A DNA stretch of 9,200 nt from DATIHT01 sp035480415. GTDB taxonomy: Bacteria > Patescibacteriota > Microgenomatia > Curtissbacterales > GWA2-41-24. The notes under the pieces were generated by a model that was not told where the DNA came from, made no database searches, and was given only the letters and a program-made list of their open reading frames with translations. Below are positions 1 to 6,500 of the stretch, piece after piece (the stretch's first letter is position 1; each line of letters begins with the position of its first letter). The stretch spans positions 1 to 9,200 of the forward strand of contig DATIHT010000064.1 in the NCBI GenBank assembly GCA_035480415.1, given 5' to 3'. A program made the translations under genes and the position numbers.

Positions 1-68
1 TTTTTAATAATAAAAAATACTTGTAAAAAACAATCACAAATATAGTAATGATCAAGTAAGAAGAATGG

Positions 69-74
69 TAAAAT
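69..74 (+). promoter_or_regulatory. Putative -10 box of msrA (leaderless start)
   Basis: TAAAAT lies exactly 6 nt before the msrA ATG, so transcription would begin at or next to the start codon. The -35 region about 17 bp upstream (TAATGA) is poor. The same TAAAAT-N6-ATG geometry recurs before the acetyltransferase at 5644. A second weak candidate (TTGTAA at 21-26) lies further upstream. This is inference from sequence spacing only. Confidence 0.45.
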
Positions 75-80
75 TAAAAG

Positions 81-605
81 ATGCAAGAATTGGCAACAAT
101 TGCAGGCGGATGTTTCTGGTGTACCGAGGCAATTTTTAAGCGCCTTAAAGGTGTTGAATCGGCAACTCCCGGATACTCTGGCGGCAATTTAGAAAACCCC
201 ACATACGAACAGGTTTGTTCGGAAACAACAGGCCACGCAGAGGCAATACAAATTAAATTTGACCCAAAAATTATTTCTTACGAGACTCTTCTGACCGTTT
301 TCTTTAAACTTCACGACCCGACAACACTAAACCGACAGGGTAACGATGTCGGTACTTCGTATAGGTCTGCAATCTTCTACCATTCCGAAGATCAAAAGAA
401 AACAGCCGAAAAAGTAAAAGCTAAAATGCAAAAACTATATAAAGAAAAAATTGTAACCGAGATTGTTCCCTATAAAAACTTTTACGAAGCGGAAAATTAT
501 CATAAAAACTACTTCGACAATAACAAGAATCAGCCATATTGCCAGCTAATAATCGACCCGAAAATTACGAAGCTCTATCGAGAGTTTGAGAGTATCACCA
601 AATAA
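81..605 (+). CDS. msrA: Peptide-methionine (S)-S-oxide reductase MsrA
   Basis: Reduces the S-epimer of methionine sulfoxide in oxidised proteins, a cytoplasmic repair enzyme. The N-terminal active-site motif GGCFWCTEA gives catalytic Cys11 and the family acid Glu16. The family motif TTGHAEA follows Cys46, and a QPYC segment near the C-terminus places Cys154 where related MsrA proteins have a resolving cysteine. The 174-residue length is normal for a stand-alone MsrA without MsrB fusion. The ATG sits only ten residues before the catalytic cysteine, so little could be missing. There is no clear Shine-Dalgarno; a TAAAAT box ends 6 nt before the start, suggesting a leaderless message. It converges with the small membrane protein gene, only 5 bp away. 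Family identity is near certain; the resolving-cysteine role is inferred from position. Confidence 0.97.
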   Translation: MQELATIAGGCFWCTEAIFKRLKGVESATPGYSGGNLENPTYEQVCSETTGHAEAIQIKFDPKIISYETLLTVFFKLHDPTTLNRQGNDVGTSYRSAIFYHSEDQKKTAEKVKAKMQKLYKEKIVTEIVPYKNFYEAENYHKNYFDNNKNQPYCQLIIDPKITKLYREFESITK

Positions 606-610
606 TTAAA

Positions 611-787
611 TTACTGGCTGTAATTGTAAGAAGGAGCACTCTGGCCACCGCCAGAACTGTATCCGCCCTTTTTGGCAAGGAAGAAATAATAAACAGCACC
701 ATAGATCACAAAACCTACGACTGCATAGATTAAAATCCACTGCCAAAGCGGTCTTTTTCCATATCCGCCTTTGGATTTATTGTCCAT
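611..787 (-). CDS. 58-residue single-pass membrane protein, CPR-type
   Basis: Reading the minus strand from the ATG at 787 gives 58 residues. A short Gly/Lys-rich N-terminus containing KRPLWQW precedes one hydrophobic helix of about 20 residues (roughly 17-38, ending FFLAKK). The tail is Gly/Ser/Tyr/Gln-rich. Lysines on both sides leave the orientation uncertain. I recall small proteins of the same pattern (basic start, PLWQW, one helix, GGY tail) in CPR genomes, but the function is unknown. The gene is supported by a TTGACA promoter upstream, a start codon at the predicted transcription start, and a stop only 5 bp from the convergent msrA stop. It could interact with membrane complexes, but nothing in the sequence shows that. 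Confidence 0.75.
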   Translation of the reverse strand: MDNKSKGGYGKRPLWQWILIYAVVGFVIYGAVYYFFLAKKGGYSSGGGQSAPSYNYSQ

Positions 788-793
788 AACTTT

Positions 794-822
794 ATATTGT
801 TCCTGTACATTTTATTTGTCAA
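794..822 (-). promoter_or_regulatory. Promoter of the 58-residue membrane protein gene
   Basis: On the minus strand a perfect TTGACA (817-822) is followed, after 17-18 bp, by an AT-rich -10 region (CAATAT at 794-799, or AATATA at 793-798). The -10 ends 5-6 nt before the ATG at 787, so the transcript would be leaderless. The 11-mer TATATTGACAA including this -35 also occurs at the promoter of the PUR-domain gene (6584-6594). The -35 is strong and the -10 only fair. Confidence 0.5.
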
Positions 823-888
823 TATACTCTTACAGTTCCCTTACCTTATTTTATCCGCGATTTTAAATTAAAGTGAGAACATGCAACC

Positions 889-1278
889 ATGATCGCTTTA
901 ACACTCGCACTACTAATTGGAATAGTTTTCTCTTTTTTTGCGATTCAAAATAACCAGCCGGTAAGCCTGCAGATCCAAAACTTTACCTTCACAGACATAC
1001 CCCTTTACCTAGTTACACTGGCATCAATGTTGGTAGGAATCGTCCTTTCCTTGATTGTTACATTTGCCGATTCCATCTCGCATGCTATAGGCGATTTTGG
1101 CAAAGACAGGGAAATAAAAAACGCATCCCATTCCCTGGAAAAGTTAGAAAATAAAGTTCACAACTTAGAAGTAGAAAACGCAAGGCTAAAAGGCAATCAC
1201 TATGCGCCCACTTTTGAGAAATCACAGTTCGATAAACCCAACGCAATTCAGAGAATCAGAAACCGCCTTTCAGTTTAG
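889..1278 (+). CDS. LapA-like (DUF1049) membrane protein
   Basis: The protein is 129 residues. Hydrophobic helix 1 (about 2-18) leads into the typical AIQNNQPVSL loop (18-27). Helix 2 (about 38-60) follows, then a cytoplasmic tail with a predicted coiled coil (about 80-102, LEKLENKVHNLEVENARL) and a basic end. This layout matches the lipopolysaccharide-assembly-protein-A/DUF1049 family, which in enterobacteria helps control LPS synthesis. An LPS role is unlikely in CPR, and a general membrane-scaffold role is inference. The ATG at 881 is followed at once by a stop, so 889 is the start. GTGAG 11 nt upstream is a weak Shine-Dalgarno. A TATACT at 823-828 is a possible but unconvincing -10. The 3' end overlaps the convergent response regulator by 9 bp with no terminator between them. 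Confidence 0.8.
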   Translation: MIALTLALLIGIVFSFFAIQNNQPVSLQIQNFTFTDIPLYLVTLASMLVGIVLSLIVTFADSISHAIGDFGKDREIKNASHSLEKLENKVHNLEVENARLKGNHYAPTFEKSQFDKPNAIQRIRNRLSV

Positions 1279-1629
1279 ATTTTTCTTAATAACCGCAACT
1301 AGATCCTTAATTTCAAATGGCTTAGTTAAAAACCCATCTGCACCCGTTGCTTTGACAACGCTAGCCAGATCATCAAGAGCAGAAACAATAATAATTGGCA
1401 CTTTTTTAGTTTTCAAATCAGTCTTCAAAATTTTAATCGCTTCCCGCCCGTCCACACCAGACATTCTGATGTCCATCAAAATTAAATTAGGTGAAAAATT
1501 AATGACTTTTTTTACAAGACCTTTGGCAGAAGATAATATTTTCACCTCATACCCCTTCTCCGAAAGAATGATAGACAAAACTCCGGATATTCCTTCATCG
1601 TCTTCGCAAACTAATATTTTTTTAGCCAT
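1270..1629 (-). CDS. Receiver-only response regulator (CheY-like)
   Basis: The protein is a 119-residue stand-alone receiver domain. The acidic pocket is E9-D10-D11, the phospho-acceptor is Asp53 in LILMDIRMSG, the switch Ser is Ser83 (IIIVSA), and the conserved Lys103 lies in the TKPF motif. There is no output domain. The start is the ATG at 1629 (MAKKILVCEDD). A longer in-frame reading to 1728 only adds residues from the antisense-like shadow of the kinase tail and breaks the family's N-terminus. The ATG lies within the last 8 nt of the kinase gene, so translation is likely coupled. It presumably receives phosphate from that kinase and signals by protein contact, like CheY or Spo0F. The target is unknown. 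Confidence 0.93.
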   Translation of the reverse strand: MAKKILVCEDDEGISGVLSIILSEKGYEVKILSSAKGLVKKVINFSPNLILMDIRMSGVDGREAIKILKTDLKTKKVPIIIVSALDDLASVVKATGADGFLTKPFEIKDLVAVIKKNLN

Positions 1630-3232
1630 TTTTCGAATGTTTTTTCCTGTCCAAAACCCAAACTGGTAATTCAAAAGAAAATGTTGACCCTTTTCCCTTT
1701 TGAGATTCGACCCAAATTCTACCACCATGTTGCTTAATAATCTGATTGCAAATATAAAGACCTAAACCCAAACCCGAAAAACTTGGCCTCATTTTAATAT
1801 CAATTTGCGAAAACCTCCCGAAAATATATTTTTTATATTTGGGATCAATTCCAATACCAAAATCAACAACAGATACAACAACATTTTTTGAATCTGAGGG
1901 TGCTATTTTAATGAAAATTTTATTCGATTTTGGTGAATATTTACCGGCATTGGTGATTAAATTTGTTATAACCTGGGCAATTCTAAACTTATCCGCAAAA
2001 ACTCTCTTGTGTACAGTTTCCTTTAAAATTATTTTGTGGAATTTATGAAATTTTTGTAAATCGGCAATTGTGTCGGCAACCAGATCATCGATATAAAATT
2101 TTTCCTTATTTAAAATCAGCTTAGAAGCCTGAATTTTAGAAACATCCAAAAGATTGGAAACCAAACTCGAAAGCCTCTTTACCTGATCGTCCATTTTGGA
2201 AACATAAAGGGAGACTTTATCGTTTTTTATTTTTTTGCCTATTTTTTGTAAGAGTTCCAAATAGCTGGAAATTGTAGTAATCGGAGTTTTTAATTCATGC
2301 GAGGCAATACTTATAAAATCATCTTTTCTGCGTTCGTGTTCGTTTTTCTCATAAATAATGGCAGTAAGAAGCAAGGAAGTCGCAGCAACCGTACCTATAA
2401 AACCTTGCAAAAGAAGCAAGTTCTCGCTTAAGTTTTGGCCTCCCCCATAAGGGCCAAAACCATGCGCAGTTCCCCAAATGGATATCAAAGAAATAATCAT
2501 AACTGCCCCAGTAACCTCTTTTGGGCCGAACCTAAGAGCTACCCAGAGCAAAATAGGATAAAGAATATAGGCAAGAGAAGCATATGGCGACAAATAGTGA
2601 AAAAATCTGGTAAAAATCAACAAACTTGCCAGCAAAACAACAATTGCCATAAGTAGTGCTTCGCAAAATCTAGAAATATTCACCCATTTAATCTTCGGTT
2701 TGCTCCAGGCCAAAATAAAAGGTGCCACAACAAGATCCGAAAGCATATCCCCAATCCACCACGTAACCCAGGTTCTGTGATATTCAGAAGAGCTGGAAAT
2801 AACTTTGCCAAAAAATAAAGTCGTAACCCCAATTGTTGCGCTAATTGCGGTAGAAAAAACCGCACCGACGAGAACCAGCTTCAAAACATCGCTTATTTTT
2901 GAAAATCGGGTGTTCAGGCGCAGTTTATTCAAGAGATACGCGCCAATAAGTGCTTCCAAAGAATTACCAACAGCAATTCCAAATGCAACTTCAAGAGAAG
3001 CTCCATTTAAAAAATTTACAAAAAATGCACTCAAAAATACTGCAGGGAAAAACCTGTAGCCGCCCAAAAGCAAAGCCGCCAGAGAAATACCGCTCGGAAA
3101 CCAAACCAACGTAGCAAAACCGGAAACCGCTCCAATACTAAGACCGTTAAGCCCAGTAACAACATAAGAGAGAAAAATAATGGCGAATTTAAAAATATAA
3201 TCAGCAACCCTCAGAACGCTGTGTTTGCTCAT
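1622..3232 (-). CDS. MASE1-domain membrane sensor histidine kinase
   Basis: The protein has 536 residues from the ATG at 3232. The N-terminal ~290 residues form a multi-helix MASE1-type sensor (LVWFPSGISLAALLLGGYRFFPAVF and TWWIGDMLSDLVVAPFILAW are family hallmarks). HisKA follows with phospho-accepting His312 in SHELKTP. The HATPase_c domain has N-box Asn424/Asn428, G1 box DFGIGID (Asp457) and G2 box GLGLGLY. All catalytic motifs are intact. There is no separate PAS or HAMP linker: a short charged segment (YEKNEHERRKDD) connects membrane and kinase parts. An in-frame TTG at 3265 would add 11 residues; the ATG is preferred because a -10 box sits just upstream of it. It forms an operon with the receiver protein and is divergent from the glycosyltransferase. 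The signal sensed by MASE1 is not known from the sequence. Confidence 0.95.
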   Translation of the reverse strand: MSKHSVLRVADYIFKFAIIFLSYVVTGLNGLSIGAVSGFATLVWFPSGISLAALLLGGYRFFPAVFLSAFFVNFLNGASLEVAFGIAVGNSLEALIGAYLLNKLRLNTRFSKISDVLKLVLVGAVFSTAISATIGVTTLFFGKVISSSSEYHRTWVTWWIGDMLSDLVVAPFILAWSKPKIKWVNISRFCEALLMAIVVLLASLLIFTRFFHYLSPYASLAYILYPILLWVALRFGPKEVTGAVMIISLISIWGTAHGFGPYGGGQNLSENLLLLQGFIGTVAATSLLLTAIIYEKNEHERRKDDFISIASHELKTPITTISSYLELLQKIGKKIKNDKVSLYVSKMDDQVKRLSSLVSNLLDVSKIQASKLILNKEKFYIDDLVADTIADLQKFHKFHKIILKETVHKRVFADKFRIAQVITNLITNAGKYSPKSNKIFIKIAPSDSKNVVVSVVDFGIGIDPKYKKYIFGRFSQIDIKMRPSFSGLGLGLYICNQIIKQHGGRIWVESQKGKGSTFSFELPVWVLDRKKHSKNG

Positions 3233-3243
3233 TGTGGGACTAA

Positions 3244-3272
3244 AATATATTCCTTTGGCAGCCAACTTGCAA
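3244..3272 (-). promoter_or_regulatory. Putative promoter of the histidine kinase operon
   Basis: On the minus strand TTGCAA (3267-3272), a 17-bp spacer and TATATT (3244-3249) precede the ATG at 3232. Predicted transcription start is near 3237, leaving a leader of about 5 nt and no Shine-Dalgarno. It interlocks with the divergent glycosyltransferase promoter: each -35 lies in the other's spacer. Confidence 0.45.
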
Positions 3273-3284
3273 ATGCCCTAAAAT
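3255..3284 (+). promoter_or_regulatory. Putative promoter of the glycosyltransferase operon
   Basis: TTGGCA (3255-3260), an 18-bp spacer and TAAAAT (3279-3284) lie 8 nt before the GTG at 3293, predicting an almost leaderless transcript. A TATAAT at 3284-3289 is an alternative -10, but it has no matching -35. The -35 overlaps the small palindrome TTGGC-A-GCCAA (3255-3265), a possible operator half-way between the divergent genes; such a short palindrome could be chance. Confidence 0.45.
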
Positions 3285-3292
3285 ATAATAAA

Positions 3293-4705
3293 GTGAATCT
3301 AATTTTTCCAGTCATAATAGCTTCAATTTTTGTCTTTTTTCGAAACATAAGCACTTACCCGCTAACAAATTGGGACGAGGCTTGGTATGGCGAAATCATC
3401 AAAAATATGGCATCCGGAAGCTATCAGCACCTTATGCCTTTTTGGAATGGCAGTTATTTTTTTGATCACTCTCCTCTCTACTTTTGGTTAACAACAATAA
3501 TAGTCAAAATATTTGGACTGGGAGAATGGCAGGTTCGTCTTATTTCTGCAATCTCGGCAACAATTGCAACTGTACTGGTATTCCTAATTGGCAAAAGGCT
3601 AAAGGACCAAAACTTAGGTGCCATCTGCGCCCTAATTTTTTTAACAATCGGCCAGGTCGTCCCCCGTTTCTCGCATGGCAACCTGGATGCTTTTCTAATC
3701 TGCTTATTTTTAGCAAGTTTCTACGCATATCTAATAAGCGAAGAGACGAGGTTGATCCTCGTGACGAGGATCAACCTCGCAAGTGTACTATGCGGTATCT
3801 CAATTGGGTTGGGAATTTTGGTCAAAAGTTGGGGTACCGGTTTGTTCCCAATTGCTCTAATTTTTATATATGCATTTTTCAAAAATCGTAAATTGCCCAA
3901 AAACTCTCTTTTAATAATTGCATCGGCTCTTGTAACTTTCGGCTGGTGGTACGTTTGGGGAACATTAACCTGGGGAAAAACTTTTATTAACTGGTATATT
4001 TTAAATCCTTCAGAAAATGGACTAGGTTCCCCAATTCAGAGTTTTTCCCCTTTTTACCTAAAAACTGCTGCTCGTGATGTTTGTTTGTGGTTTTTACCAC
4101 TCGCATCAGGAATTGTATTAAGCGTCAAAAAAACAAAACTAAAGATTGATCCAATTATTGCAAGTTTCACCCTCATGTCAGTAATCTATATTTTTGCTCT
4201 CAATTTCCTATACAACAAATCTGATTGGTATAACCTACCAGCCTACCCCTTTGTCGCAGTCACAATTGGCTATTTCACATATGCAATCTTCAAAATATGG
4301 CCAAAAATTACACTTTTTGCATTAATTGTTATTGCTGCAATACAAATATGGAATGTTAACAGAATTGAAAATATTTACCCAGATAGATCCAAAGTCGGCG
4401 CCGATTTGGGCAAAAAAGCAAAGCAGGTTATTCCAAAGGGGAGCACAGTAATATTGGACGATCACGACTTAACCTCCTTTCTTTTCTACAGTGACCAAAC
4501 GGCAATCTTCACAATAGAAGAGGGCAAAAAAGATAATTTTTCCCAGTGGTGGAAAATAAGTCACGACAACCTTGCAGATTTCACCAAGACCCATCAAAAT
4601 GTCTGGATAGTTACAAAAAATCCCAAGCAATTAAACCTTAAAGAGAACTATCAACAAATCGACTACATAAACCAATATTACTTCCTAAAAATAATCAAAA
4701 AATGA
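3293..4705 (+). CDS. GT39/ArnT-like membrane glycosyltransferase
   Basis: The protein has 470 residues from the GTG at 3293. It is a polytopic membrane protein of the PMT_2/GT-C fold, which transfers sugars from polyprenyl-phosphate donors to acceptors on the outer face of the membrane. After helix 1 (about 3-16) comes the first-loop catalytic motif NWDEAWYGEI (Asp28, Glu29), then FDHSPLYFW (58-65), as in ArnT-type enzymes. Many hydrophobic helices follow, and a soluble tail of about 80 residues (from about 385) contains VILDDHDLTSFLFYS. An in-frame GTG at 3221 would extend it into the kinase start region and over both promoters, so 3293 is preferred. The gene holds a 33-bp perfect palindrome coding for residues 152-163. 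It overlaps the next gene by ATGA. Donor and acceptor cannot be told from the sequence. Confidence 0.9.
   Translation: MNLIFPVIIASIFVFFRNISTYPLTNWDEAWYGEIIKNMASGSYQHLMPFWNGSYFFDHSPLYFWLTTIIVKIFGLGEWQVRLISAISATIATVLVFLIGKRLKDQNLGAICALIFLTIGQVVPRFSHGNLDAFLICLFLASFYAYLISEETRLILVTRINLASVLCGISIGLGILVKSWGTGLFPIALIFIYAFFKNRKLPKNSLLIIASALVTFGWWYVWGTLTWGKTFINWYILNPSENGLGSPIQSFSPFYLKTAARDVCLWFLPLASGIVLSVKKTKLKIDPIIASFTLMSVIYIFALNFLYNKSDWYNLPAYPFVAVTIGYFTYAIFKIWPKITLFALIVIAAIQIWNVNRIENIYPDRSKVGADLGKKAKQVIPKGSTVILDDHDLTSFLFYSDQTAIFTIEEGKKDNFSQWWKISHDNLADFTKTHQNVWIVTKNPKQLNLKENYQQIDYINQYYFLKIIKK
3747..3779. repeat. Perfect 33-bp palindrome inside the glycosyltransferase gene
   Basis: The left arm CGAGGTTGATCCTCGT and right arm ACGAGGATCAACCTCG are exact reverse complements, 16 bp each, around a single G at 3763. 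Each arm also contains a smaller inverted repeat (CGAGG-N5-CCTCG), so the element can fold as one long hairpin or two short ones. It is translated in frame as TRLILVTRINLA, in a loop between two hydrophobic helices. It is GC-richer than its surroundings, which suggests an inserted REP/RPE-like palindromic element. No second copy lies in this window. Confidence 0.9.
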
Positions 4706-5634
4706 ATCTCCAATTTGCCCTCATATTAAACTCAACTGTCGCCCTGGCAATTACAATAAAAAGTATCTACGACACAATAACTGCTATTACCCACATCGAA
4801 AATAATCCAAAATTAACATCGCGAATATTCTTTATTTTTACTCCGCTTTTTGGCGAAAAAAAAGAAAAGCCGTGGGGCATCGTTTATGATTCAGTTACAA
4901 AATTACCAATCGACCCTGCAATAGTAACTATTGCAGTAGACGAAAACGGCGTTGGTGAATATAAACAAACCAGAATCACAGACCTCGAAGGAAGATTTAG
5001 CTTTCTGGTAACACCCGCAAAATACGTCCTAAAAGCAGAAAAAACTCACTATAAGTTTCCTTCGGAAATTGTAAAAGGCAAAACAGACGGCAAATACAAG
5101 AACGTTTACCACGGAGAAATAATCGAGGTCGAAAACCCGTACATTATTAATCTAAACATTCCCATGGATCCTGTAGATTTTGACTGGAACCAATCTATAA
5201 AACACAAGGAGACAAGCACCAAAAATATAATTTTGGACAACATAAGGCTTGTGATCATCGTAGTTGGCATTGCTGTCTCAGCGGATATTTATTTATTAAC
5301 CCGCCAAGCACTTTATTTAACACCAATTGCAATTTATCTTCTGGATACACTGTTTATAAGAACTAACGTCCAAAAAACGCTTTGGGGCACCGTGTACGAC
5401 AAAAAAACTCACCAGCCAATACCGCGCGCCCGAATAAAAGCATTTCGTCTGCCACACAAACTTCGCGTTGCTTATGCCAGTTGTGATCATCTGGGCAGGT
5501 ATTTTCTCTTACTTTCACATGGATCCTACACCATAGAGGTGGAAAGCGAAAAAGACCATAAACCCTTGGCAAAAATAGATCTTGTTGAAGTAAAAAAAGG
5601 TAAAGAAGTAATCGATTTCGATATACCCGTTTAA
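4702..5634 (+). CDS. Membrane protein with two carboxypeptidase-regulatory-like domains
   Basis: The protein has 310 residues. A moderately hydrophobic N-terminal segment (about 4-20) and a second short one (41-50) precede a beta-sandwich domain of carboxypeptidase-regulatory-like type (about 58-155: WGIVYDSVTKLPIDPAIV, then DLEGRFSFLVTPAKYVLKAEK). Two close hydrophobic helices follow (about 181-198 and 203-219). A second copy of the domain covers 228-310 (WGTVYDKKTHQPIPRARI, then DHLGRYFLLLSHGSYTIEVE). Such domains act as non-catalytic binding or structural modules. The helix pair would put both domains on the same side of the membrane. The ATG overlaps the glycosyltransferase stop (ATGA), so the two are probably made together. 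The shared operon suggests an envelope role, which is inference. There is no peptidase active site. Confidence 0.78.
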   Translation: MNLQFALILNSTVALAITIKSIYDTITAITHIENNPKLTSRIFFIFTPLFGEKKEKPWGIVYDSVTKLPIDPAIVTIAVDENGVGEYKQTRITDLEGRFSFLVTPAKYVLKAEKTHYKFPSEIVKGKTDGKYKNVYHGEIIEVENPYIINLNIPMDPVDFDWNQSIKHKETSTKNIILDNIRLVIIVVGIAVSADIYLLTRQALYLTPIAIYLLDTLFIRTNVQKTLWGTVYDKKTHQPIPRARIKAFRLPHKLRVAYASCDHLGRYFLLLSHGSYTIEVESEKDHKPLAKIDLVEVKKGKEVIDFDIPV

Positions 5635-5637
5635 AAT
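5632..5637 (+). promoter_or_regulatory. Putative internal -10 box before the acetyltransferase gene
   Basis: TAAAAT lies exactly 6 nt before the ATG at 5644, the same geometry as at msrA, and there is no Shine-Dalgarno. It overlaps the stop codon of the preceding gene. The -35 region is poor. It may allow leaderless expression of the acetyltransferase apart from the upstream operon. Confidence 0.35.
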
Positions 5638-5643
5638 AAACTT

Positions 5644-6204
5644 ATGGAAGGCAAAATTGTATTTACTGGTAAATCACAAAAAGGTAAACAAATAATCTTA
5701 AGGTACGTAAAGCAGGGAGACGCCCAGACAATGCTGGACTACATCAACACCCTTTCGGATGAACGGACTTACATTCGTTTTCAGGGAGAACACCTCACCT
5801 TAAAAGAAGAGCAGGAATATCTCGACAGTCAGCTAAAAAGAATAAAGGATAAAAAATCTGTCCATCTCGTTGCTCTGTCGAACAACCAGCACATCGGAAT
5901 ATCCAGCATCGATTTGGAAGACAGAACATCCAGCCATGTAGGAAATTTCGGCATCTCAATATCTAAAGAATTCAGAGGTGAAGGTGTTGGTAAACTGCTT
6001 ATGGAAACAATAGTTTCAGAAGCCCAAAAAGAACTCCCAGGGTTAAAAATTATCACTTTGGGGTGTTTCTCAAACAACGCATTGGCCATAAAAATGTACA
6101 AAGAGTTTGGATTTGTAGAATATGGCAGACTACCAAATGGTGTAAAGCTAGAAAATGGCTTTGTTGACCACATTTACATGTATAAAAACATATCGAATCA
6201 ATAG
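5644..6204 (+). CDS. GNAT-family N-acetyltransferase
   Basis: The protein has 186 residues and is probably soluble. It is a single GNAT domain that transfers an acetyl group from acetyl-CoA to an amine. The N-terminal strand ILRYVKQGDAQTMLDYIN is typical of the RimI/RimJ-like branch. Motif A is visible as ISKEFRGEGVGKLL, with the acetyl-CoA pyrophosphate loop Arg111-Gly-Glu-Gly-Val-Gly116. The motif B region (CFSNNALAIKMYKEFGFVEYGR) has the usual asparagine and tyrosine. Substrate cannot be assigned: protein N-termini, a small amine or a sugar amine are all possible. It starts 9 bp after the preceding gene and is the last gene before a strong terminator whose outer stem begins at its stop codon. 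Confidence 0.92.
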   Translation: MEGKIVFTGKSQKGKQIILRYVKQGDAQTMLDYINTLSDERTYIRFQGEHLTLKEEQEYLDSQLKRIKDKKSVHLVALSNNQHIGISSIDLEDRTSSHVGNFGISISKEFRGEGVGKLLMETIVSEAQKELPGLKIITLGCFSNNALAIKMYKEFGFVEYGRLPNGVKLENGFVDHIYMYKNISNQ

Positions 6205-6257
6205 CACGCCGGCCCCGCACTTTTTGTAAAAATGCGGGGTAAACGTGCATTTTTCTT
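6204..6257 (+). terminator. Rho-independent terminator after the acetyltransferase
   Basis: Inner stem CCCCGCA (6213-6219) pairs with TGCGGGG (6233-6239). After one C/A mismatch it continues with TTTT/AAAA pairs and a 3-nt loop. An outer stem GCACG (6204-6208) pairs with CGTGC (6244-6248) across a 4-nt internal loop. A T-rich run (TTTTTCTT, 6250-6257) follows on the plus strand. It ends the plus operon. The minus strand lacks a following T-run, so it is probably one-directional. It overlaps the 3' end of the PUR-domain gene by two bases. Confidence 0.92.
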
Positions 6258-6492
6258 AGTTAAGGTAACCAACAATTTCTTTTAAGCTTCTCTCAAAATC
6301 CTGTAAATGTTCCGGAAAAATAACAACAGAATTTCTGACGCTGTCGTTTCCCTCTCCCATATATCTGGATTCAGTGATTTTTAAATACTTTTTGTCGTTT
6401 GTTGCTACATTAACATCAAAGAAAAAAGTTTTACCTTTAATTGAAAAACGTGAAGATTTTACGCTGTTCCTCTTTTGTGCTTGCTGTTCCAT
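6256..6492 (-). CDS. PUR-alpha-like (DUF3276-type) nucleic-acid-binding protein
   Basis: The protein has 78 residues with a basic N-terminus and one PUR-type repeat. Strands are FFFDV (23-27) and KYLKITES (35-42), the latter close to the PUR consensus for strand plus glutamate. A glycine-rich turn (MGEGNDS) and a strand SVVIFP (55-60) follow, then a helix DFERSLKEIVGYL (65-77). Single PUR repeats usually dimerise to bind single-stranded DNA or RNA; Borrelia BpuR is a studied example. Family assignment is from pattern recognition and is fairly firm. The nucleic-acid target is unknown. The gene stands alone with its own promoter and the only perfect Shine-Dalgarno in the window, so it is likely well expressed. 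It converges with the acetyltransferase at the terminator. Confidence 0.82.
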   Translation of the reverse strand: MEQQAQKRNSVKSSRFSIKGKTFFFDVNVATNDKKYLKITESRYMGEGNDSVRNSVVIFPEHLQDFERSLKEIVGYLN

Positions 6493-6500
6493 ATCTAATT

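Noticed and set aside
609..625. AATTAC-TGGCT-GTAATT hairpin between convergent msrA and the 58-residue protein gene as a terminator
   Set aside because: The stem is only 6 bp and AT-rich, no T-run follows on either strand, and it lies mostly within the small gene's coding end.
1202..1669. 155-codon plus-strand open frame across the LapA-like end and the response regulator
   Set aside because: It is antisense to a response regulator with intact catalytic residues, and its product has no recognisable domain.
1630..1728. N-terminal extension of the response regulator to 1728
   Set aside because: The added 33 residues overlap the kinase C-terminus in another frame and precede a standard receiver start (AKKILVCEDD).
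3221..3292. Upstream GTG start adding 24 residues to the glycosyltransferase
   Set aside because: It would run through the kinase start and both promoters, and adds a polar stretch before the usual first helix; the GTG at 3293 fits family and promoter spacing better.
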